Below are positions 9,234 to 16,759 of a stretch of DNA of 64,000 bases, piece after piece. The position numbers and the translations under genes were made by a program. Source of the DNA: Croceicoccus estronivorus (GTDB taxonomy: Bacteria > Pseudomonadota > Alphaproteobacteria > Sphingomonadales > Sphingomonadaceae); the NCBI RefSeq assembly GCF_001625325.1, contig NZ_JRQQ01000003.1, forward strand, positions 124,001 through 188,000, in the 5' to 3' direction. The notes below the pieces were generated by a model. It saw only the letters and a program-made list of their open reading frames with translations, searched no databases and was not told the origin of the DNA. Each line of letters opens with the position of its first letter. Within the stretch, counting starts at the first letter, position 1.

Positions 9234-10151
9234 ATGCGGCATCTTTCCTTTATCTATCCGACACTGGCCATCCTGCTCTGGGCGGGAAATGTCGTCGTCT
9301 CGCGGCTTTCGGCCCATGTCATCGGGCCCCAGGCGATAACCTTCTACCGACTGGCGCTGGCCGTAATACTTCTCAGTTCCTTTGTTGCTGCACCCACATG
9401 GCGCAACCGCGCCGTCTTCTGGCGCCATTTCGGGCAGCTGGCCGTTCTCGGGTTCCTGGCCATGTGCCTGTTCCAGAGCCTATCCTACCTCGCTGCCGAA
9501 ACGACCAGCGCTACCAACATGGCCGTTTTCACGGCGCTGGTACCTCTGCTGACGGTGGCGCTCAGCATCCCAATCCTCGGGGAGGCGCCGACCACAGGTC
9601 TTGTGTTTGGAGGCATCCTGTCGCTCGGAGGCATCCTGTACCTCGTCAGCGGTGGGGAGCCCGGACAGATTTTCAGGAACGGCGTTCATGCAGGCGATCT
9701 CCTGATGCTGATCGCGGCGACGATCTATGCGCTTTACGGCATCCTTCTCAAGAGGTGGAATGTCGGCCTGCCGGGCTGGCAATCGACCTATGGCCAGGCC
9801 CTGTGCGCTCTCGCGATCATGTTTCCCGCATTCCTCGCAACGCCACCCGAGCTTCGCCAGTTGGATGCGCGCACCTTGCCGCTCATCGGCTATGCTGGTG
9901 CCTTCGCTTCCGTTCTCCTGCCCTTTCTCTGGATCAGGGGCGTGGAGAAGCTTGGCCCCAGCCGGTGCTCGATCTTCATGAATCTATTGCCGGTCTTTAC
10001 CGCGGCGTTTGCCTTCCTGCTGCTAGGCGAACCAATACGGCTCTACCATATTCTCGGTGGAGTAACGATCCTCGCCGGCGTGGCCTGCGCACAAGTCTTT
10101 TCTCGCCCTCTCGCAAGGGAGCCGGCTGGAAGCTGGGGAGAAGCCCGATGA
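9234..10151 (+). CDS. DMT-family (EamA) transporter
   Basis: A 305-residue drug/metabolite transporter with about ten hydrophobic segments arranged as two EamA repeats. Family features include the opening LSFIYPTLAILLWAGNVVVSR, RLALAVILL, and a second repeat ending LLGEPIRLYHILGG. The start is the ATG after TTGGAGCCTCC, not an upstream in-frame codon inside the divergent promoter. Such proteins export metabolites or amphipathic compounds; the substrate cannot be read from sequence. The stop overlaps the start of the next ATPase gene (ATGA), so the two are co-translated. Confidence 0.9.
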   Translation: MRHLSFIYPTLAILLWAGNVVVSRLSAHVIGPQAITFYRLALAVILLSSFVAAPTWRNRAVFWRHFGQLAVLGFLAMCLFQSLSYLAAETTSATNMAVFTALVPLLTVALSIPILGEAPTTGLVFGGILSLGGILYLVSGGEPGQIFRNGVHAGDLLMLIAATIYALYGILLKRWNVGLPGWQSTYGQALCALAIMFPAFLATPPELRQLDARTLPLIGYAGAFASVLLPFLWIRGVEKLGPSRCSIFMNLLPVFTAAFAFLLLGEPIRLYHILGGVTILAGVACAQVFSRPLAREPAGSWGEAR

Positions 10152-11017
10152 ACAATGTTGCCAATCAGGATCTCCTCGTCCGTCTGGTCGAGGCTCTCGA
10201 GCGGCTTGCGCCACCTCCGCGCAGTGTCGCAATCGCGCCCGAGGCTGAAGGCTATGTATGGCGCGCGGACGCCCTCGCGCTGGATCCTGTCGCCACCATC
10301 GCGCGCGTTGACCTCGACCTTTTAAGAGGCATTGAGCGCCAGCGTGACGCACTGCTCGCCAATACGCGGGCATTCGCCGAGGGGCAGCCGGCCAACAATG
10401 CCTTGCTATGGGGGGCTCGCGGCACCGGAAAGAGTTCGTTGGTCAAGGCGGTCCATGCCGAAGTCAATCGCGCACTGGATGGCCAAACGGCGCCTGTCGC
10501 GCTGGTCGAAGTGCAGCGGGAAGACATTGGCAGCCTGGGCAAGCTGCTGGCGATTCTGGCTGGCGAGCATGACAGGCGCTTCATCCTCTTCTGCGACGAT
10601 CTCTCGTTCGACCATGGGGAAGGAGACTATAAGTCGCTGAAAGCGCTTCTCGACGGCGGCATAGCGGGGCGCCCGTCAAACGTGATCATATATGCGACGT
10701 CCAATCGCCGGCACCTTCTCGCCCGCGACATCGTCGAAAACGAACGCGCGACGGCTATCCATCCGGGGGAGGCGATCGAGGAGAAAGTCTCGCTGTCGGA
10801 CCGCTTCGGCCTTTGGCTGGGTTTCCACGCGATGGTGGAGACCGAATATCTCGACATCGTGGCATCCTATGCGGATCGGCTGGGTATCGGCATCGACCGC
10901 GCGGATCTCGCCCAGGCGGCTAGGGAATGGGCCCTTGCAAGGGGATCGCGATCGGGGCGGACGGCATGGCAATTCATCCAGCATGTTCGTGGCCAGGGTA
11001 GCCCGGCATCCCGTTGA
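10148..11017 (+). CDS. DUF815 AAA-type ATP-binding protein
   Basis: A 289-residue ATPase of the DUF815 group. Walker A is LLWGARGTGKSSLVKA at about residues 84-100, and Walker B is FILFCDDLSFD near residue 145. YATSNRRHLLARD follows, the typical sensor region, then a C-terminal lid. The cellular role of DUF815 proteins is not well established. It overlaps the exporter stop by 4 bp. Open reading extends upstream in this frame through the exporter gene, but that part is a shadow. Confidence 0.85.
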   Translation: MNNVANQDLLVRLVEALERLAPPPRSVAIAPEAEGYVWRADALALDPVATIARVDLDLLRGIERQRDALLANTRAFAEGQPANNALLWGARGTGKSSLVKAVHAEVNRALDGQTAPVALVEVQREDIGSLGKLLAILAGEHDRRFILFCDDLSFDHGEGDYKSLKALLDGGIAGRPSNVIIYATSNRRHLLARDIVENERATAIHPGEAIEEKVSLSDRFGLWLGFHAMVETEYLDIVASYADRLGIGIDRADLAQAAREWALARGSRSGRTAWQFIQHVRGQGSPASR

Positions 11018-11090
11018 TACGCACCAGCAGCGGTCGATCGCCAATTAAGTAGGTGGCTGGATAGGGGCCCCACCAACCAGTGACTCAGGG

Positions 11091-11106
11091 CCATGGCGAA
11101 CCATGG
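11091..11106. promoter_or_regulatory. Dyad upstream of the LuxR-type gene
   Basis: CCATGG, a CGAA spacer and CCATGG form a perfect 16-bp palindrome 70 bp before the traR-like start. A self-complementary site of this size could be bound by a LuxR-type dimer, but it does not match a tra or lux box that I know. Tentative. Confidence 0.25.
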
Positions 11107-11175
11107 TCATATGCGAGCTTTCAAAGGAAAAGGTCTGGTTGCCGGGTTGGCCCGGCGGGAGAGGAAAAACCGAGA

Positions 11176-11961
11176 ATGCCTGCCGACCGATGGCGGTCGC
11201 GGCTGGCGCCAAGCGTAGCCCTGGCGGACGCCTTCATTCGCTCCGCCCGGGCGGCAGCGTCGCCCGGCGACCTTGCCCTGCTGATGGAGGCGGTCACCGC
11301 CGACCTGGGCTTTCGTTACTACGCGCTCATCCATCACGCCGACCTGCGCGGCTCGCCCCAAGGCCGGGTCGATGTCCGCCACTATCCCGCGGCAATTGCT
11401 GCCCGGATCATTGAGGAGGGACGGTATCGCCGCGATCCGGTCATCCGGGCCTGTGCCTTCGCCGACGGCGCATTTCTCTGGTCAGAGCTCGAGCGGATCA
11501 TCCACCTCGACCGCCAAGACCGCCGCTGTCTCGAGGCAGGCCAGGCCGAAGGGCTGAACGAAGGTATCACCGTGCCGTCCGTGCTGCTCGGGGACTGCAT
11601 GGGCTCGTGCACCTTCGCCGGGATCAAATCGCCGAAGCGCGCAGTTCGCCTGCTCGGCCCCGTCCAGATGATCGGTATTTTTGCTTTCCAGGCAGCACGC
11701 CGCCTGGTCATCGGGCAGCGCCAGCCACGCCCGACGCCGCGCCTCCATCCCCGTCCGCGCGACTGCGTGATCCTTGCCGGACGCGGCATGTCCAACAAGG
11801 AAATCGCGCGAACCCTCTCGCTCACCCCGCGCACCGTCGATGGCTACATGACCGAGGCGCGCGAGCTCTTCGGCGCCCATGGCCGCACCGAACTCGTCGT
11901 GAGCGCAATCTTCGCCGGCGAAATCGGGCTCGACGAACTCGTGGCTCGTCAACCCGAGTAA
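11176..11961 (+). CDS. LuxR/TraR-family quorum-sensing regulator
   Basis: A 261-residue regulator with an N-terminal autoinducer-binding domain (residues about 20-175) and a C-terminal LuxR helix-turn-helix (GRGMSNKEIARTLSLTPRTV, near residue 205-225). The ATG start gives MPADRWRSRL and excludes an in-frame extension without homology. It lies directly upstream of an AHL synthase gene. By analogy with TraR of ICEMlSymR7A, it should activate the traI-phyH-fseA operon when acyl-homoserine lactone accumulates. The DNA-binding region is intact. Confidence 0.9.
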   Translation: MPADRWRSRLAPSVALADAFIRSARAAASPGDLALLMEAVTADLGFRYYALIHHADLRGSPQGRVDVRHYPAAIAARIIEEGRYRRDPVIRACAFADGAFLWSELERIIHLDRQDRRCLEAGQAEGLNEGITVPSVLLGDCMGSCTFAGIKSPKRAVRLLGPVQMIGIFAFQAARRLVIGQRQPRPTPRLHPRPRDCVILAGRGMSNKEIARTLSLTPRTVDGYMTEARELFGAHGRTELVVSAIFAGEIGLDELVARQPE

Positions 11962-11966
11962 TCACT

Positions 11967-12020
11967 CGGCCTGTTTCGAGGCCGTCCCGGTGCTTCCCTT
12001 GCGGCTGTCCGCAAACCGGG
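11967..12020. promoter_or_regulatory. Two dyads between luxR-type and luxI-type genes
   Basis: The first hairpin, CGGCCT-N6-AGGCCG, spans 11967-11984. The second is nested: outer arms CCCGGT/ACCGGG (11986-12020) enclose TTGCGG-CTGT-CCGCAA (11999-12014). The inner 16-bp dyad sits 14 bp before the AHL synthase ATG and is a candidate lux/tra-box-like operator. Alternatively, the pair could form RNA structures that end luxR transcripts or mask the ribosome site. Confidence 0.45.
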
Positions 12021-12028
12021 AGAACCAC

Positions 12029-12634
12029 ATGATCCACATCGTTGATAACCACCTCGCGCCGGGGAGCCGCCAGCTCCTTGAAACCATGTTCGCCGATCGC
12101 AAGCGCCTGTTCGTCGACCTTTTCGGATGGGACGTGCCCGTCGTCGATGGCCTGTTCGAAGTCGACCAGTTCGATACCTCCGGCACGGTCTACATCATCT
12201 GCGCAGATGCGAACGGCGAACACGACGCCTCGATCCGGCTGATGCCATCCACGCGCCCGCACATGCTGCGCGACATCTTCGCCCATCTCTGCCCCTTCGG
12301 CGTTCCGGTCGGGCCGACCATCTGGGAAAGCACGCGGCTGTGCCTGCCCCAGCGCCATGGCGCCGTGCGGCGACGCGAGCTTCGCAACCGCCTGATCTCC
12401 GCTATGGTCGACTTCGCGCTGCAGCGCGGGATCACCTGCCTGACCGGCGTCCTGCCCGATGCCTTCCGCAAGGAAGTCCTCGCCATGGGCTGGGCGGCCG
12501 AGCCCCTTGGCCCGGCGGTGCGCATCGACGGCGGCCTGGTCGGCGCCTTCGCCGCCCATGTGGGGCAGGATGCGCCTGATCGGCTGCGCTGGTCGGGCAC
12601 CTACGTGGGCACGGCCCAGGCGGTGGCGGCATGA
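12029..12634 (+). CDS. LuxI-family acyl-homoserine-lactone synthase
   Basis: A 201-residue LuxI/TraI-type enzyme that makes acyl-homoserine lactone from S-adenosylmethionine and acyl-ACP. The conserved LuxI residues are present: the Arg/Phe/Trp block in DRKRLFVDLFGW (about residues 24-35), Asp residues in FEVDQFD, Arg in ASIRLMPS, and Glu and Arg in WESTRLC. The ATG start gives MIHIVDNH. It overlaps the next gene by 4 bp and follows the LuxR-type regulator. Together they form the quorum-sensing input that probably controls ICE transfer. Confidence 0.93.
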   Translation: MIHIVDNHLAPGSRQLLETMFADRKRLFVDLFGWDVPVVDGLFEVDQFDTSGTVYIICADANGEHDASIRLMPSTRPHMLRDIFAHLCPFGVPVGPTIWESTRLCLPQRHGAVRRRELRNRLISAMVDFALQRGITCLTGVLPDAFRKEVLAMGWAAEPLGPAVRIDGGLVGAFAAHVGQDAPDRLRWSGTYVGTAQAVAA

Positions 12635-13497
12635 GCGCGCGCATCGACCGGGAGAGCGCTGCGCTGGCGCGCGATGGCTATTGCATCCTCGAGCGTGCCG
12701 TCGATCCGGCGCTGGTCGCGGGCATCAATGCCGGACTGGATTCCCGCTTTGGAGCGACGCCGCTGTGCCAAGGCGGCTTCTACGGCGCCCGTACCAAGCG
12801 GTTCGGGGCCTTGCTGCGCCGCTCGCCCGACGTGGCGAGGCTGGTTATGCACCAGCGTATTCTTGCTATTGCCGAATCCGCACTCCTGCCCTGGTGCGAC
12901 AGGATCGCCTTGAACCTCACCCAGGCAATCGAGATCCATCCGGGCGCGCTACCGCAACTGCCGCATCGCGACCAGGACATGTGGGCCAGGCCCAAGGGCA
13001 CGCTCGAATATCTCGTCAACGTGATGTGGCCGCTCGATCCCTTCACCCGGGAGAACGGCGGGACCCGGCTCTGGCCGGGCAGCCACGTCGATCCGGACCT
13101 CGTCGACCTGGACGAGGCGGAAGCAATCGTGCCCCGCCTGTCGCCAGGCGATGCCTTGGTCTTCCTGGGCTCGACCCTGCACGGCGGCGGCAGGAACAGC
13201 AGCCTGGCGCCGCGGCGCGGCATTATCGTCAGTTACTGCCTTGGCTGGCTGAAGCCCTTCGAGCTGCAGTGGCTCGTCTATCCGCCAGCCATTGCCCGGG
13301 GATTTTCGCCCGAGCTCGCGGCACTAGTTGGCTACGCCCAGCACCGACCGAACCTCGGAAACGTCGAGGGGCAATGTCCCTCGATCTTGCTGCGCGGCGA
13401 CCTGCCGGACTGCCTGCCGGCCGTCGATGCCTTGCGGCCCGACCAGGAGGCCGCCGTCGCCGCCTTCGTTCGCGGCCAAATGGGCGAGATGGGCTGA
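12631..13497 (+). CDS. Phytanoyl-CoA dioxygenase (PhyH) family protein
   Basis: A 288-residue Fe(II)/2-oxoglutarate-dependent oxygenase-like protein. The metal-site pattern is visible as PHRDQD (His and Asp, near residue 110) and a later HGGGRN (His, near residue 190), with NGGTRLWPGSH between. It begins inside the stop of the AHL synthase (ATGA), so the two are co-translated. A phyH-like gene directly after luxI is a recurrent arrangement in Novosphingobium-type genomes. The role is unproven, but it may modify the signal or its acyl precursor. Confidence 0.88.
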   Translation: MSARIDRESAALARDGYCILERAVDPALVAGINAGLDSRFGATPLCQGGFYGARTKRFGALLRRSPDVARLVMHQRILAIAESALLPWCDRIALNLTQAIEIHPGALPQLPHRDQDMWARPKGTLEYLVNVMWPLDPFTRENGGTRLWPGSHVDPDLVDLDEAEAIVPRLSPGDALVFLGSTLHGGGRNSSLAPRRGIIVSYCLGWLKPFELQWLVYPPAIARGFSPELAALVGYAQHRPNLGNVEGQCPSILLRGDLPDCLPAVDALRPDQEAAVAAFVRGQMGEMG

Positions 13498-13524
13498 GGC
13501 CGGACCGGGCTCGGGTAACGCGCG

Positions 13525-14298
13525 ATGCCGGCGGCCTTGCCAGATGCCTGGCCAGCCGCCGCATCCTATCGCTACCTTGACCACGCCGGTCCAGCGGGGC
13601 TTGCCTGGGAATGGCTGCGGCGGGATCCCGCCTACCATTCGGTTGCCGGCACTTCTGCCGTTGCCCTTGGCAACGTGACGTTCCTTGAGTCCGCGTCCGC
13701 CGACTGCATTGCGCGCTGGGGCTGCCTGGCCACGCCCGATGCCAGCCTGGGATGGATGGAGGCCCCGGTCCTGTGGAGCGCTGCGGTGGATGCCTCTGTC
13801 CTCCAAGTAGTGGCCGTGCCGGTTATGGACCGGCAGACCGAGCCGTTTGATCTCGTCCGCAGTGAGGTCAGGGCTACGGTCGTCCGCGGGGGGAACCGCC
13901 AGCATGTCCTGCTTGGCTCTGGCGCTGGCGGCATTCGCCTCGACGTAGCGGGCGGTTCGTTGCTGGAAGGGCCTGTATCCTTGATGCACGACCTGTCCCG
14001 GGTCGTGGACCTTGAGCCTACGCTGGCCCCGCTTCGCCGGTTCCTGGATTTCCAGCGCACTGGGCATCTCATGGAAGTCCCGCATGCCAGCCAGCGCATG
14101 CGGCGGCAGGTGCTGGCCTTGCGCGTCCATGACGCGCTCGTCGCAGGTGCAAGCATTCGGGACGTCGGCGTGATGCTCTTCGGCCTTGAGCGGGTCCGGG
14201 ACGAATGGGCGGGAGAGGCCCTCAAGTCCCAGTGCAGGCGACTGATCGCCATGGCCCGCGACATGGCGGCGGGCGGCTATCGGAAGCTACTGGGGTGA
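13525..14298 (+). CDS. FseA-like transfer activator (DUF6499 + DUF2285)
   Basis: A 257-residue protein. The N-terminal segment (WPAAASYRYLDHAG and AWEWLRRDPAYH, residues about 9-40) looks like DUF6499. The C-terminal 65 residues (QVLALRVHDALVAGASIRDV to the end) look like the DUF2285 helix-turn-helix variant. In ICEMlSymR7A the two domains are separate frames joined by programmed +1 frameshifting to make FseA, which activates rdfS. Here they are one continuous frame. The position after traI is the same. The assignment is by domain pattern and context. Confidence 0.75.
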   Translation: MPAALPDAWPAAASYRYLDHAGPAGLAWEWLRRDPAYHSVAGTSAVALGNVTFLESASADCIARWGCLATPDASLGWMEAPVLWSAAVDASVLQVVAVPVMDRQTEPFDLVRSEVRATVVRGGNRQHVLLGSGAGGIRLDVAGGSLLEGPVSLMHDLSRVVDLEPTLAPLRRFLDFQRTGHLMEVPHASQRMRRQVLALRVHDALVAGASIRDVGVMLFGLERVRDEWAGEALKSQCRRLIAMARDMAAGGYRKLLG

Positions 14299-14327
14299 CT
14301 AGGATGGCATCCCAGTGCTCGTCGTAT

Positions 14328-14561
14328 TTACGCCTTCAGCGCCTCGGGAGGCAGGTCCTTCATCAGCAGAACGTAAGTTTCTACACCGAGTTCTCTGGCG
14401 AGCCTATCGAGACGATCGACGCTTGCACTAGATTGCCCGCGCTCCAACGCGCTCACATAGCTGCGCGCAATTGTCGCACCATCAGCCAAAGCCTCCTGCG
14501 ACAGTCCTCTTGCAACCCTCAATATGCGCAAATTTCGGGCAAGCGTTTCTCGGCTCGACAT
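14328..14561 (-). CDS. XRE-family repressor, QseC-like
   Basis: A 77-residue Cro/C1-type helix-turn-helix protein: NLRILRVARGLSQEALADGA, then YVSALERGQSS. I chose the ATG giving MSSRETLARN; an upstream in-frame extension would cross the operator. It is divergent from the DUF2285 gene at 14647 across an 85-bp region with a clear palindrome. In ICEMlSymR7A, QseC is a small XRE repressor divergent from qseM that sets a bistable switch. The same layout here suggests the same job. Confidence 0.82.
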   Translation of the reverse strand: MSSRETLARNLRILRVARGLSQEALADGATIARSYVSALERGQSSASVDRLDRLARELGVETYVLLMKDLPPEALKA

Positions 14562-14596
14562 AGCGGAGTTTGAGCCCGCTTGCGCCTCCCCTGACC

Positions 14597-14632
14597 ACTT
14601 TATATATAGGTCATAACGACCTTTATATAAGT
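14597..14632. promoter_or_regulatory. Operator palindrome between qseC-like and qseM-like genes
   Basis: An imperfect inverted repeat: the left arm reads ACTTTATATATAGGTC and the right arm GACCTTTATATAAGT, with a 5-bp spacer. The arms differ by one indel and one mismatch. The site is very AT-rich in GC-rich surroundings and also contains TATATA/TATAA promoter-like cores for both directions. This fits a repressor binding site that overlaps divergent promoters. Confidence 0.7.
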
Positions 14633-14646
14633 CCAAATGGCATATC

Positions 14647-14898
14647 GTGCTCCAGTCCGTAGCTCCCACCGGCGATGTAACGCCGTATGATCAGGAACAT
14701 CTCGCCCTCTATGCGGCGCTAATCGATGCGGCAGCAACCGGGATGCATTGGCGCGAAGTTACAACGCGACTGATGCGGCTGGATCCCGACGAGAAGGGGT
14801 CCGAGCAATGCTGGCATTCTCATCTTGAGCGAGCGAGATGGATCATAGGCGACGGCCTCCGCCAGGCAATTGAGGCCTTCGGAACATCAACCGACTGA
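14647..14898 (+). CDS. QseM-like antiactivator (short DUF2285 protein)
   Basis: An 83-residue protein with a GTG start. The central part (VTPYDQEHLALYAALIDAAA, then HWREVTTRLMRLDP and HLERARWIIGDGLRQAI) resembles short DUF2285 proteins of alphaproteobacterial ICEs. QseM of ICEMlSymR7A is such a protein and blocks TraR and FseA by direct binding. Divergence from an XRE gene and proximity to the traR-, traI- and fseA-like genes support the same role. The call relies on family memory and context. Confidence 0.7.
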   Translation: MLQSVAPTGDVTPYDQEHLALYAALIDAAATGMHWREVTTRLMRLDPDEKGSEQCWHSHLERARWIIGDGLRQAIEAFGTSTD

Positions 14899-15283
14899 TC
14901 CTGGTCGCAGAAGCGAGATAGCGTGCGCCTCGAGCGCTGCGCGCACGACCGCGCTCTCGCGGCTGTGCCGCCGAGCCGCCTTGGCGTCTCGTCCATTCGG
15001 CTTCGATCCCTGGCGTGGGCCGGTCTAGCGACCGGCTGATGGTCGCCGCTTGGCGCGGCGGCGTAGCTGGTGGCCTTCCCGTATCGGCGGGTGCGGGCGG
15101 CGCTTCCGGCTAGGCCCGTCGCGGCCAGCGCAACCCCTTCGCTTTTGCTCGGGGTGCTCCAGTTCCTTTCGCCCTGCGGTGCGCTGGCCGCTGGAGCCGG
15201 GCCTCTTGGTCGCGGCTTGCCGCCCACCCCCGCCTCTGCGGGAAAGCCATGGGGCTTTTTTTGGGCTGAGTGGAGGACAAGCC
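14899..15283. other. Structured non-coding region upstream of ardC
   Basis: This 385-bp region has no convincing gene. It contains nested inverted repeats at 14913-14960 (GCGAGA/TCTCGC enclosing CGTGCGC/GCGCACG). A perfect hairpin lies at 15019-15036 (GCCGGTC-TAGC-GACCGGC), and a terminator-like hairpin at 15243-15262. Such leaders occur before antirestriction genes on conjugative elements and can be single-strand promoters, replication or transfer sites, but nothing here proves which. Confidence 0.45.
15243..15262 (+). terminator. Terminator/attenuator hairpin just before ardC
   Basis: AAAGCC-ATGG-GGCTTT is followed directly by TTTT, ending 21 bp before the ardC ATG. The form is that of a short intrinsic terminator, placed where it would attenuate ardC or terminate transcription from qseM. 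Confidence 0.5.
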
Positions 15284-16249
15284 ATGCCGAGGAATATCAA
15301 GCGTAGCGCCAGCCGGGAGGTTGCGAAGGAAAGGGAGGAAAGCCGGGGCAATCTCTATGACGAGGTGACCCAGCGGATCTTGTTCGAGCTTGAGGCCGGA
15401 CGCCTGCCATGGGTCCAGCCTTGGGGCACGACCGGCGGGATCGGTCCCGGCCTGCCGCGCAATGCACTGACCGCGCGTCCCTATTCGGGCGTGAACATCC
15501 TGATCCTGTGGGGCGCGGTCATCGAGAACGGCTGGCCGTCGCAATCGTGGCTGACCTTCCGGCAAGCTCAGGAAGCAGGCGGCTGCGTCCGCAAGGGCGA
15601 GCGGGGGCAGTGCGTCGTCTATGCCGACCGCTTCACCCCCGAGGCCGAAAAGCAGCGGGCCGAACGTGATGGGGGCGAGGCCAAGGCGGTGCCATTCCTC
15701 AAGCGGTTCACCGTCTTCAATGTCGCGCAGTGCGAAGGCTTGCGCGAAGGCCTTGCCTCAGACCCGGCGCCGCTGCCCGAACGTGAGGTCGTGCCGCTGG
15801 CCGAGGAGGTGATCGCAGCCTCGGGCGTCGATTTCCGGATCGGCGGGGACAAGGCCTTCTACGTGCCCTCGCTCGACTATGTGCAGGTCCCGCCGCAGCC
15901 CGCCTTCTTCCAGCAGGTCAACTACTACCGGACCTGCCTTCACGAACTGACCCACGCCACCGGGCACCCGAACCGGCTGGGGCGCAACCTCGTCAACGCC
16001 TTCGGATCGAAAGACTACGCCCGCGAGGAACTGGTCGCGGAAATGGGATCGGCCTTCCTCTGCGCCGCGCTCGGCATCACCCCGACCGTACGCCATGCCG
16101 ACTATATCGGCGCATGGCTTGAAGTCCTGCGGGAGGACAATCGCGCGATTTTCCGGGCGGCAAGCGCCGCAAGCAAGGCCGCCGACTGGCTGTTGTCTCG
16201 CCATCGCGAGGCATGTGCCGCGCAAACCGAGGGGAGGATCGCGGCATGA
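15284..16249 (+). CDS. ardC: ArdC-family antirestriction protein
   Basis: A 321-residue ArdC-like protein. The N-terminal ssDNA-binding ArdC domain (residues about 15-130) starts LYDEVTQRILFELEAGRLPW and includes GVNILILWGA. The C-terminal zinc metallopeptidase-like domain has the HELTHATGH metal motif near residue 225, with EELVAEMGSAFL downstream. ArdC proteins protect incoming single-stranded conjugative DNA from host restriction. The start follows a good GGAGGA site. The stop overlaps the start of the DUF2958 gene. Confidence 0.93.
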   Translation: MPRNIKRSASREVAKEREESRGNLYDEVTQRILFELEAGRLPWVQPWGTTGGIGPGLPRNALTARPYSGVNILILWGAVIENGWPSQSWLTFRQAQEAGGCVRKGERGQCVVYADRFTPEAEKQRAERDGGEAKAVPFLKRFTVFNVAQCEGLREGLASDPAPLPEREVVPLAEEVIAASGVDFRIGGDKAFYVPSLDYVQVPPQPAFFQQVNYYRTCLHELTHATGHPNRLGRNLVNAFGSKDYAREELVAEMGSAFLCAALGITPTVRHADYIGAWLEVLREDNRAIFRAASAASKAADWLLSRHREACAAQTEGRIAA

Positions 16250-16659
16250 TCCTCCTCACCCCAGAGCTCCAACAGGCCCTGCGCGACAACTACGCCAATC
16301 GACACGTAGTGGAGACGCGCGGCGAACGGTTCGATCCCTTGCCCGTGATCAAGCTGTTCAATCCCGTGGGCGCGGCGACCTGGCTCGCGACCGAGCTTGC
16401 CGAGGACGGCGACGCGCTGTTCGGCCTTGCTGATCTGGGCTTTGGGTGCCCCGAGCTTGGCTGGTTCAGCCTGTCGGAGATTGCCTCCGTCCGGCTGCCG
16501 TTCGGCCTCGCCATCGAGCGCGACCTCGGGTTCCGGACATCGCACCCGCTTTCGGCCTGGGCCGATTGGTCGCGCCGCGCCGGTTCGATCATCCACGCCG
16601 AGGCCCTGTTCCGCCGTGTTGCCTCCAGCGGCACGGCTCCAGAGATTCCGCCAGCTTGA
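16246..16659 (+). CDS. DUF2958 protein
   Basis: A 137-residue DUF2958 family protein. Diagnostic stretches are FDPLPVIKLFNPVGAATWLA, DALFGLADLGFGCPELGWFS and LPFGLAIERDLGF. Function is unknown; the family is regularly encoded next to ardC and parB on conjugative elements. The ATG start overlaps the ardC stop (ATGA), indicating coupled expression. An in-frame upstream ATG would add 11 residues within ardC and is less likely. Confidence 0.9.
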   Translation: MILLTPELQQALRDNYANRHVVETRGERFDPLPVIKLFNPVGAATWLATELAEDGDALFGLADLGFGCPELGWFSLSEIASVRLPFGLAIERDLGFRTSHPLSAWADWSRRAGSIIHAEALFRRVASSGTAPEIPPA

Positions 16660-16759
16660 CGGCGGAATGACGCGAGGCGGCGCGTCTCGCCGCCATCAAA
16701 AGCCGATCCCGCCAGACTTGCACGAACGACGGGACCGGCACCTTTGAAAGGTGATTTCC

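Noticed and set aside
9398-10147. Upstream extension of the DUF815 ATPase frame
   Set aside because: It overlaps the DMT exporter, which is clearly coding in another frame; homology to DUF815 begins at the ATG at 10148.
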